Assembly (NCBI RefSeq): GCF_003112455.1
Contig: NZ_BDQX01000390.1
Span: 4,044 to 39,720 of the forward strand
Source: Paenibacillus agaridevorans
GTDB taxonomy: Bacteria; Bacillota; Bacilli; Paenibacillales; Paenibacillaceae
Reading direction: 5' to 3'
Length of the DNA stretch: 35,677 bases
Under the pieces are notes generated by a model. That model did not search any database and had not been told where the DNA came from. It saw only the letters and a list, made by a program, of their open reading frames with translations. Position numbers and translations under genes: made by a program. This document shows positions 26,567 through 33,467 of this stretch, one piece after another. Numbering within the stretch: position 1 is the first letter of the stretch; each line of letters begins with the position of its first letter.

Positions 26567-27505
26567 TTATCCCTTGACCGCGCCGACCGTCAGCCCTTTC
26601 ACAAAGTACTTTTGGAAGAACGGGTAAGCGAAAATAATAGGGCCGACGCCGATGATGACCATGGCCATCCGCACCGTTTCGCTCGGAAACCGGAACGTCC
26701 CGCCCGCTGCTTGAATCGCAGCAGCCGCTGTGCTGTTGTTCGCAAGGAATTGAATGTTCAGCATCGTTTTGTACATCAGATATTGCACGGTAATATTGGC
26801 ATCCTTCGTAATGAACACCAGGCTGAGAAACCAGTCGTTCCAATACGTCAACGTCTGGAACAAGGCCACGGTGGCTAGCACGGGCAGCGATAACGGCAGG
26901 ACGATTCTCATAAAGATGGTTAGCTCGCCAGCGCCGTCGATCTTGGCCGATTCCAGCACCGCCGACGGGATGGTTGTGATAAAGAAGGTGCGCATGATCA
27001 GGACGAAAAAGGCCGAGATGACAAGAGGCAAAATAAGCGCCATAATGTTGTCTTTCAGCTCCAGCATTTGCACGTAGACGAGATACCACGGAACAAGACC
27101 GCCGCCGAACAACATAGTGAAAAAAACGAAGAAGGTAAAGGGCTTCGCATGCGGAAAGTCGCTCCGAGAGATGGGGTATGCGTACAGGGCCATAATGATT
27201 AAGCTTGATAACGTGCCGAAGACCGTCACGAAGATGGAGATGCCGTACGAACGAATAATTTGCCTGGCATCCTTGAACAGGAACTCATACGCGCCCATGT
27301 CGAACTTCGACGGGAAGAACTGGTATCCTTCGCGAACAACGGTCGACTCATCGCTGATGGATACCATAATGATCAGAATGACCGGGATGATGCAAAACAG
27401 GGAATAAAGAATGAAGAAGAGATGGATGCCCGCCGAAGCCGGCAACGATAACTTGTTTTGGGGATTGGAGGCGCTTGGCGCTTTCTCCGCTACTATTGAC
27501 TCCAT
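26567..27505 (-). CDS. CUT1 sugar-ABC permease, LplC/YtcP type
   Basis: The roughly 312-residue protein has six predicted membrane helices, the EAA loop ESAKIDGAGELTIFMRIVLPLSLPVL and the C-terminal FVKGLTVGAVKG typical of the subgroup. The ATG at 27505 is eight bases after AGGAGG; a GTG three codons earlier sits inside that ribosome binding site and is rejected. The upstream permease stops about a dozen bases before, so the two are translationally linked. It pairs with the product of 27518-28450. Several residues near the N-terminus are extra compared with the other LplC-type permease in this window. Confidence 0.92.
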   Translation of the reverse strand: MESIVAEKAPSASNPQNKLSLPASAGIHLFFILYSLFCIIPVILIIMVSISDESTVVREGYQFFPSKFDMGAYEFLFKDARQIIRSYGISIFVTVFGTLSSLIIMALYAYPISRSDFPHAKPFTFFVFFTMLFGGGLVPWYLVYVQMLELKDNIMALILPLVISAFFVLIMRTFFITTIPSAVLESAKIDGAGELTIFMRIVLPLSLPVLATVALFQTLTYWNDWFLSLVFITKDANITVQYLMYKTMLNIQFLANNSTAAAAIQAAGGTFRFPSETVRMAMVIIGVGPIIFAYPFFQKYFVKGLTVGAVKG

Positions 27506-27517
27506 GCTGACCACCTC

Positions 27518-28450
27518 CTAAAATAATGCGTTATCCTTATTGATTCGCCGGACGATCCAGTTGGACAAAAACACGAGCGTGAAGCCGACGACCGATTGCA
27601 ACAGCCCCGCGGCCGAGGACAATCCGATATCGCCTACAGTCAGGAATGTTCGATAGACATAGGTATCGATGACGTTCGTCACCGGGAACAATACGCCGGA
27701 TTCCCTTGGCACCTGGAAGAAGAGACCGAAGTCGGCGTTAAAGATTCGGCCGATCTGGAGCAGCGTCATGATGACGATAACCGGCGTAATAAGCGGGATC
27801 GTGATTCGCGTCATTTGCTTCCACTTGCTGGCTCCGTCGATGGTCGCGGCTTCGTAATATTCCTCATCTATGCCGATGATCGCCGCCATGTAGATAACCG
27901 TATAGTAGCCGACCCACTTCCACGTGTTGACCAGCGGCAATACGTACGGCCACACCTCCTTGGTGAAATACCACTTCACCTCGTCCAGTCCCAGCATCGG
28001 CAGAAGCGTCGTATTCAGAAATCCATGTTCGTCGCTCATAAAGGCGAACGCCAGATAACTGACCACGACCATCGACAGGAAGTAAGGCAGGAACATGATA
28101 GTTTGATGCAACTTCGCCAGAAAGCGGCTTCTCATCTCGTTCAGCATTAGGGCGAACGCAAGCGGCACGATCAGATTCAGCACGATGAAGCTTCCATTAT
28201 AGAGCAGCGTGTTTCTTGTAATGATCCAGGCATCCTTCGTTTTGAACAAATATTCGAAGTTCCGTAAGCCCGTCCAAGGGCTTCCAAGAATGCCGTCGGT
28301 GTAATTGATGTTCTTGAACGCGATCAGAATGCCGAACATCGGAATGTAGTTATTGACGACCAATATGGCGATTCCGGGCAGCATCATCAGATAGAACATC
28401 CAGTATTTGCGGAAGACGCTCTTCTGAAATTTGCCGTAAAGAATGTCCAT
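27518..28450 (-). CDS. CUT1 sugar-ABC permease, LplB/YteP type
   Basis: The 310-residue protein has six predicted membrane helices, the EAA loop EAATIDGASKWKQMTRITIPLITPV and the subgroup's end NKDNALF. The ATG follows GGAGGAGGGAAGG. It is the first gene of a three-gene transport operon (permease, permease, binding protein). A strong terminator lies only about 45 bases before the start codon, so the operon must be transcribed from a promoter very close to or inside that terminator region, or by read-through from the regulator genes. No ATPase gene accompanies it. Confidence 0.92.
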   Translation of the reverse strand: MDILYGKFQKSVFRKYWMFYLMMLPGIAILVVNNYIPMFGILIAFKNINYTDGILGSPWTGLRNFEYLFKTKDAWIITRNTLLYNGSFIVLNLIVPLAFALMLNEMRSRFLAKLHQTIMFLPYFLSMVVVSYLAFAFMSDEHGFLNTTLLPMLGLDEVKWYFTKEVWPYVLPLVNTWKWVGYYTVIYMAAIIGIDEEYYEAATIDGASKWKQMTRITIPLITPVIVIMTLLQIGRIFNADFGLFFQVPRESGVLFPVTNVIDTYVYRTFLTVGDIGLSSAAGLLQSVVGFTLVFLSNWIVRRINKDNALF

Positions 28451-28493
28451 CGCCTTCCCTCCTCCTGTTTCTCGCTTGCTACTTCTTTAGTGT

Positions 28494-28524
28494 AAATAAA
28501 AAAAACGCCGGCATCTGTCGGCGT
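28494..28524 (-). terminator. Terminator between regulator genes and transport operon
   Basis: ACGCCG and CGGCGT with an eight-base loop are followed on the minus strand by eight T. It lies 294 bases after the response-regulator stop, but only about 56 if the MITE-like repeat is subtracted, suggesting it originally ended the kinase/regulator operon. Its position just before the permease gene would also suit an attenuator. Confidence 0.75.
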
Positions 28525-28560
28525 AATGACCGCATTGTCGGCGCTGTGACTATTAAGGTT

Positions 28561-28766
28561 GTTCAAAAAGTCCGCTTTTGATCACGAAGTAGGCCAAGAA
28601 GCATACTCGACATCGAATATGGAACGCAAGCGAAACTAAGCGTATGCTTTCGAAGTATGTTTCCTCTGGAAACATTGCAGGTGCTCACGTAGCTTCCACT
28701 ACGCTCCGCTCCTCAGTTTCTACTTTCGTCCCATCTTCTCGGTGCTGAAAACCGAACTTTTTGAAC
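28561..28766. mobile_element. MITE-like non-coding element with terminal inverted repeats
   Basis: The 206-base segment starts GTTCAAAAAGTCCGCTTTT and ends with the near inverse complement, 17 of 19 positions matching. It has no open reading frame of note but has internal inverted repeats (GCATAC/GTATGC, and TGTTTCC/GGAAACA). A 15-base direct copy of its left flank and end (AGGTTGTTCAAAAAG) occurs at 28556-28570 and again at 28779-28793. These traits fit a miniature inverted-repeat element mobilised by a transposase encoded elsewhere. No clean target-site duplication was found. It lies between the response-regulator gene and that gene's probable terminator. Confidence 0.6.
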
Positions 28767-28778
28767 TCTCATTATAAG

Positions 28779-28793
28779 AGGTTGTTCAAAAAG
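28779..28793. repeat. Extra copy of the element's end sequence
   Basis: AGGTTGTTCAAAAAG repeats exactly the sequence at 28556-28570. It sits 13 bases outside the right end of the MITE-like element and 25 bases from the response-regulator stop codon. With the following GAAC it also forms a tiny GTTC-AAAAA-GAAC palindrome. It may be the end of a second, otherwise lost element. Confidence 0.55.
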
Positions 28794-28817
28794 AACTTTT
28801 ACCATTTTTCGGGAGCT

Positions 28818-30422
28818 TTAAATGTTTTGAAACTTTTTCCGGTATTCCTGAGGGGTAAGTCCCGTGACGCGTTTGTAAGCCTGAGAGAAATGCGAGAAGT
28901 TGGAGTATCCGACCGATACGGCGATATCGCTGATCCGGTTGTTCGTATTCGCCAGCTCCGTCTTCGCCTTGGCCATTCTGAGCTCCACCAGATAGTCGGT
29001 TAACGTCAGTCCCGTTTCCTTGCGGAACAGCCGGGAGAGATAAGCCGGATTCAGATAAACAAGCTCAGCGGCCTGCTCACGGCTGAAATCCTCGTGTAGA
29101 TGCTCCTTCATATGTTGCTGGACCTTCTCCACAGCGCTGGATACCGTCTTGCCATTCTTCGACGAGTAGTCAGCAGTCATCGCGCAAATCCGGTGGGTCC
29201 ATGCCCGCAGCTTGGACAACGATTTGAGCGCGGCCGCACCGTCCTCCCACTCGTTCGCGGGGTATACGTCGGATGCCTGCAAGGTTCTCTCGTTTAACCA
29301 GCCGAACAGCATATGCATGAAACCAAAATAATACGAAGCAAGTTCCGTATAGTTCGCCTTGCGCTCCAGCAGCCGGTCGAAACACTCATCCACTCGATAC
29401 GCAAGCTCCGTTCGTTTGCCTAGCGAAAGCAAGGAACCCCAATCCGCGAACGGGAATTCAAACGCGGTGTTAATGCTTTTGCTTTTGCCCGGTTCGGCAT
29501 GGAGCCATACGGTGCCTCCTTGGCTGACATTGTTTTTCTCCTGCTCCAGCAGCCTCTGCGCTTCCGCCCTCGCTTCCTGCAGCAAGACCGGCGAGCCGGC
29601 GTAACAAGACAGCTGACAATGCAGCAGCGTGAGGCATTGCTGGATCAGATGCAGACAACGCGACTCCAGCCCGGATTCTTCTTCGGAATGAGGGTGGTAG
29701 TCGATGACGTAGAGCATGCCGTTCGGTTCCTGTACGACGGTCCCGGCACGTCCCTCCAGCAGCAGCTCCTCGGCTGCCTTCTTGACCGCATAAGTCATAA
29801 TCGCTTCGTCTCTCGCCGACCATTCCTCGCGCCATTGCTCGATGCTGACGACGATTATACGGATGAGACTGTCTCCTTGCAGCGGGATGTCGTAGGTTCC
29901 CAGAATCGGCTCCAGCCTGCTTGGATGGGCCGATACGCGATCATGCAGATAATCCTGCCAAAACCGCTCGACCATGGCGGGCCGCTGCTGTCTCCACTGC
30001 TCGGATACCATCGCAAACGTTTCCTTGATCTCGACGAGCTGGCGCTGCTCCTTTACCTTCATCGCGGCGGCCGCGATACATTGTTTTAACTGGGCATGAT
30101 CAATCGGCTTGAGCAAATAATCGAAGCAGTCGAGATGCACCGCTTGCTGAGCATAAACAAAATCCGCATGGCCTGTCAGGAACAACGTCACGGTATCCGG
30201 CTTATTCCCATTTACCCATCGAAGCAATTCAATGCCGTTGTCGCCGGGCATATCGATGTCCGATAACAAGATATCGATCCGATGCTCCTGCATCATCTCT
30301 TTGGCTTCTTCCGCGTCATATGCGACAAAGAGCTCCGCAATTTCCGTATCGCTCCAGTCGATGCCATGGCGAATCCCGCGAATCGCTATATCCTCGTCAT
30401 CCACGATCAACAAATTATACAT
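28818..30422 (-). CDS. YesN-type response regulator with AraC DNA-binding domain
   Basis: The 534-residue protein has an N-terminal receiver domain (1-120) with the acidic pocket VDDED and the phospho-acceptor Asp55 in LLSDIDMPGDNGIELL. A long middle region of about 300 residues, of the kind usual in YesN-type regulators, follows. The C-terminus is an AraC double helix-turn-helix (about 435-534) with ISDIAVSVGYSNFSHFSQAYKRVTGLTPQEY. It starts a few bases after the stop codon of the sensor kinase gene, whose last codons include the ribosome binding site GGGGGAGGAG. Kinase and regulator should activate the transport operon downstream in response to extracellular sugar; the target is inferred from position. 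Confidence 0.94.
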   Translation of the reverse strand: MYNLLIVDDEDIAIRGIRHGIDWSDTEIAELFVAYDAEEAKEMMQEHRIDILLSDIDMPGDNGIELLRWVNGNKPDTVTLFLTGHADFVYAQQAVHLDCFDYLLKPIDHAQLKQCIAAAAMKVKEQRQLVEIKETFAMVSEQWRQQRPAMVERFWQDYLHDRVSAHPSRLEPILGTYDIPLQGDSLIRIIVVSIEQWREEWSARDEAIMTYAVKKAAEELLLEGRAGTVVQEPNGMLYVIDYHPHSEEESGLESRCLHLIQQCLTLLHCQLSCYAGSPVLLQEARAEAQRLLEQEKNNVSQGGTVWLHAEPGKSKSINTAFEFPFADWGSLLSLGKRTELAYRVDECFDRLLERKANYTELASYYFGFMHMLFGWLNERTLQASDVYPANEWEDGAAALKSLSKLRAWTHRICAMTADYSSKNGKTVSSAVEKVQQHMKEHLHEDFSREQAAELVYLNPAYLSRLFRKETGLTLTDYLVELRMAKAKTELANTNNRISDIAVSVGYSNFSHFSQAYKRVTGLTPQEYRKKFQNI

Positions 30423-30425
30423 CGT

Positions 30426-32177
30426 TTAAGCTCCTCCCCCTTGCAACGGAATGCTGATCGTGACCACGGCGCCGCCGTCGGCGCTATTGTAGAATTCGAT
30501 TGAACAGCGGTCTCCGTAAAGAATCGACAACCGGTCGATCACATTCATAATGCCAAGTCCTCCGGAATCGCCTTGAGGCACATACCGTTTCTGCCTGAGC
30601 TGTTCTAACACCGCCTCATCGTACCCTGTACCGTTATCGGCAACCGTCAGCGTCAATGCGGGTTGACCCTCTCTTTCGCTTGTTGCCGCAGTAATCGAAA
30701 TATGGAAGGTTTTCCGCCTGTTCTTGAAGCCGTGTATGATCGCATTCTCTACGAAAGGCTGCAGCGTGAGCGCCGGAATCGGCAGTTTGGTTACTTCTTC
30801 ATCCGCTTCAATAGCGCAGGCCAGCTTATCGGGAAATCGGATCTGCTGGATCGTAATATAGTTGCCGATATGCGACAGTTCCTCCCGGATCGTAATGGTG
30901 TCCGAGTTGGTACGCATAATAAACCGGAAGTAGTCGGCCAGGTGAAGCGACATCTTTTTTACGGATTCCGTATCGTTAAGAGCGGCCAGGTTATAAATAA
31001 TGTTTAAGCTGTTCATATAAAAATGCGGGTTAATCTGGCTTTGGAGCTGCCGAAGCTCCCCTTGTTTGACGCGGAGCTGCTCCTCGTATACGTCGATCTT
31101 AAGCGTCTTGATCTGCTCCGCCATCTTGTTAAAGGTTTCGCCCAGAAACTCGAATTCGATCGTCTTGCCCCGCTTGAGACGGACATCCAGCATGCCCAGC
31201 GAGATTTTCCGCATCCCGAAGATCAGCTCCTGAAGCGGCTTAAACAACATTTTGCGTATGAAAATCAAATACAGGGACAAAATCAGAACCAGACCAATCG
31301 GAGCGAATAACGCGACATTGCGGAAAAAGCTCAGTTCCTTCAGCAGCGCCTGCTCGGGAACAATCACTTGATAAGCGACGGGAACAACCCGGCTGGGCCG
31401 GTTCATGACGAGATAGGACTTTCCGTTATCGCTACTGCTCAGCGTCTGATAGGAAACATTCGTAATCCGTGTAGCCCCGGCATCTACAGGAGGTTCATTT
31501 TCCGTAAGCCGGTTTTTGAGACGATCCTCTTCCCGCAGCCATATCCCCGTATCGCCAATGACACCGTCGCTCCATTGGGTGAGGAGACTTTCGTTAATGT
31601 CCTTCAAGCGAATCAGCGCTCCGACATGAAGTCCGGCGTTGACCTCAATGCTATTCAGCAGGAAAAATCCCCCCGGCATTCTCTGATCGAACCGAACCTC
31701 CCATCTCCGGCTAACGTCGTCCGTTATGGATGCCGAACTGGCTGTGCGCTCGCCCATATGCGTCTGTATAATATCCTTCATATTATTGTATTCGCTGTTC
31801 GTGCCCATAATAATGTCCTGTTCGTGATACAAGAACACGCTGTCAATGACATTATAGATGTCGACGTCCCGCTTCAGCTTGGTATCGATCCGAATCTTCG
31901 TAAGCGTATACATATCGTCGTTTGTCGGGAACGACATTAACATGCCGACATCCACGTCCAGAATGGACATCTTAAGAAGGTAGTTCGTAATTTCATCCAA
32001 ATTGTCGTCCGTCTGCCCGACGAAGATATCCAGCGTATTGCTGTACGTCTCCGTTACCTTGTCGCGAACGATATCTCTGGAATAGAAGTGATTAATCATC
32101 ATGAACAAAAGGGTAGGCAGCATGACCGCCAAAAAACCCGCAATCAAAATGGTTCGAATCGAATAAACGAATTTCAA
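30426..32177 (-). CDS. YesM-type sensor histidine kinase
   Basis: I start at a TTG (32177), seven bases after GAGGGGG, giving 583 residues that begin MKFVYSIRTILIAGFLAVML. A longer open frame reaches 32336 but would run through the terminator at 32268-32308 and has no better signal. The protein has membrane helix 1 (5-29), an extracellular sensor region, membrane helix 2 (about 287-307), a HAMP-type linker, and a His_kinase domain of the LytS/YesM class. In the last, His385 in QINPHFYMNSL is the phosphorylation site. The ATP-binding half shows Asn478 in PFVENAIIHGF, DNGTGYD and GDSGGLGIMNV. It is co-transcribed with the YesN-type regulator. Confidence 0.93.
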   Translation of the reverse strand: MKFVYSIRTILIAGFLAVMLPTLLFMMINHFYSRDIVRDKVTETYSNTLDIFVGQTDDNLDEITNYLLKMSILDVDVGMLMSFPTNDDMYTLTKIRIDTKLKRDVDIYNVIDSVFLYHEQDIIMGTNSEYNNMKDIIQTHMGERTASSASITDDVSRRWEVRFDQRMPGGFFLLNSIEVNAGLHVGALIRLKDINESLLTQWSDGVIGDTGIWLREEDRLKNRLTENEPPVDAGATRITNVSYQTLSSSDNGKSYLVMNRPSRVVPVAYQVIVPEQALLKELSFFRNVALFAPIGLVLILSLYLIFIRKMLFKPLQELIFGMRKISLGMLDVRLKRGKTIEFEFLGETFNKMAEQIKTLKIDVYEEQLRVKQGELRQLQSQINPHFYMNSLNIIYNLAALNDTESVKKMSLHLADYFRFIMRTNSDTITIREELSHIGNYITIQQIRFPDKLACAIEADEEVTKLPIPALTLQPFVENAIIHGFKNRRKTFHISITAATSEREGQPALTLTVADNGTGYDEAVLEQLRQKRYVPQGDSGGLGIMNVIDRLSILYGDRCSIEFYNSADGGAVVTISIPLQGGGA

Positions 32178-32267
32178 AGCGGCTTCCCCCTCACGATAAC
32201 TAACCATTCTACAAATCTTGCCAATAATCCTCTTTGTCCGGAGGGTTGCTTCAGATCTGGCAAACAC

Positions 32268-32308
32268 AAAAAAGCAGCCATCTTCAGTAGAAAATGGACT
32301 GCTTTTTT
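32268..32308 (-). terminator. Terminator after the nucleoside-hydrolase-like gene
   Basis: GCAG-CCAT and ATGG-a-CTGC form a stem with one bulged base, bordered by six A and six T, so it should work on both strands. It lies about 30 bases after the stop codon at 32340 and upstream of the sensor kinase start. Confidence 0.8.
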
Positions 32309-32339
32309 CCTCTGGCACACTTGCCTTGGCTTTCACCGT

Positions 32340-33443
32340 TTACTCTTTAAGAGAGCAAATATCAAACGAGCGGTACAATGCAGGCAACGCCTCGCGCAAC
32401 GCCGCTTCGTTCTCATGGGGATCGCCGCGTTCGTACAACCAGCGCTGCGGCAGGCTGCCCCGCGCCTTCCCGTTCAGCTTTACTTCATAAGCCCCGTTGT
32501 CATACACAATAGCCGTACATGGCACAAGCTCCCCCGGCAGCACCGTATCACCATGCATACATAACGTCCGAGGCAGTAGACGGAAGCTGCCGTCTGCACG
32601 GCGTACAAGGGCACGTCCAGATACCTCGGCCCAGATCGCCGTTTCCCATACATTGTGGCTTATGCCGTCCAGCTCTGCGAGCTGCTCCGACGTTGCTTCC
32701 TCTTCCACGGCGCGTAGAAAGTCCATCCGGCTCTCGTGCAGGAAAGCAAAAGTGAGATACCGCCGCAGACGCGGTTGCATATCCCGTACGAAGGAAAGAT
32801 TAGGCAGCAGCCAAAACGAATTGTGTCGGCCATACGCAAACGGTCCATCTCCGGTGGCGCAGGGGTACAGCGCGACGGGCAGCCGGCTGTCCAACAGGCA
32901 TCTGATCGCATTAGGGTCCAGCAGCACGTTCCATTCCAAAAAGCCGGGGTCCGAGGCGCCCGCGGACAGATGCACCCGACGCACCTTCTCTAACATCAGG
33001 TCCGGCTCGCGATTGTAAGCAGCCGCGATTGTGCGGGCGGAGCCGAAGGACAGAACCTCCACCTGTCCTGCCGCTCGGCGCAGCGTCTCCAGCATCAGAC
33101 AGATGCCGCCTTGTCCGTACGCCGGCGTATCCTCCATCGTATCGTCCGGCCTTTTCATCGGCGCGAACGGTCCCGGCGCGAAGGGTACCTTGCGGTTGTA
33201 AATATAATTGAGTTGCGACATCGGCACGATACCAGGGTCACGTCCCAGGCCGCGCATGTCGCGAAACATCGGATTGTTGTCGTTCGCATAGGGCGAACGG
33301 AATTTCTCGGTCACATCCAGTATGACGGCCAACAGGTCAATTTCCGGCAGAGAATATGCGGTCAGAATGTCAAAGTTGTCGCCGGGATCTTGCGCCGGAT
33401 GATACATGTCGGTTACGACGATAACAGATGTTTTCTCTTGCAT
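32340..33443 (-). CDS. Nucleoside-hydrolase-superfamily-like protein
   Basis: The 367-residue protein begins SVIVVTDMYHPAQDPGDNFD, an Asp-rich strand end (Asp12, Asp19, Asp22, Asp25). It resembles the DTDPGxDD calcium site of inosine-uridine nucleoside hydrolases but has an insertion. Further family-like segments are VLSFGSARTIAAAYNREPDL, corresponding to the LGPLTNIA block, and a conserved-looking HNVWETAIWAEVSG region. There is no signal peptide, so it is cytoplasmic. The ATG follows AGGAGG by seven bases; a TTG one codon earlier is less well spaced. It starts 24 bases after the large protein encoded upstream and ends at a terminator, so the two form an operon. Relatives cut N-ribosyl bonds; with an altered metal site and a glycan-locus context the real substrate may differ. 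Assignment is moderate. Confidence 0.6.
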   Translation of the reverse strand: MQEKTSVIVVTDMYHPAQDPGDNFDILTAYSLPEIDLLAVILDVTEKFRSPYANDNNPMFRDMRGLGRDPGIVPMSQLNYIYNRKVPFAPGPFAPMKRPDDTMEDTPAYGQGGICLMLETLRRAAGQVEVLSFGSARTIAAAYNREPDLMLEKVRRVHLSAGASDPGFLEWNVLLDPNAIRCLLDSRLPVALYPCATGDGPFAYGRHNSFWLLPNLSFVRDMQPRLRRYLTFAFLHESRMDFLRAVEEEATSEQLAELDGISHNVWETAIWAEVSGRALVRRADGSFRLLPRTLCMHGDTVLPGELVPCTAIVYDNGAYEVKLNGKARGSLPQRWLYERGDPHENEAALREALPALYRSFDICSLKE

Positions 33444-33467
33444 CAATATGCCTCCTAGTGTCGCAAT

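Noticed and set aside
28551..28780. Target-site duplication around the MITE-like element
   Set aside because: The flanks (ATTAAGG on the left, ATTATAAGAGG on the right) are only loosely alike and not adjacent to the repeat ends, so no duplication is claimed.
32178..32336. N-terminal extension of the sensor kinase by 53 codons
   Set aside because: It would translate through the terminator of the preceding gene and lacks a signal. The TTG at 32177 has a well-spaced GAGGGGG site and directly precedes the first membrane helix.
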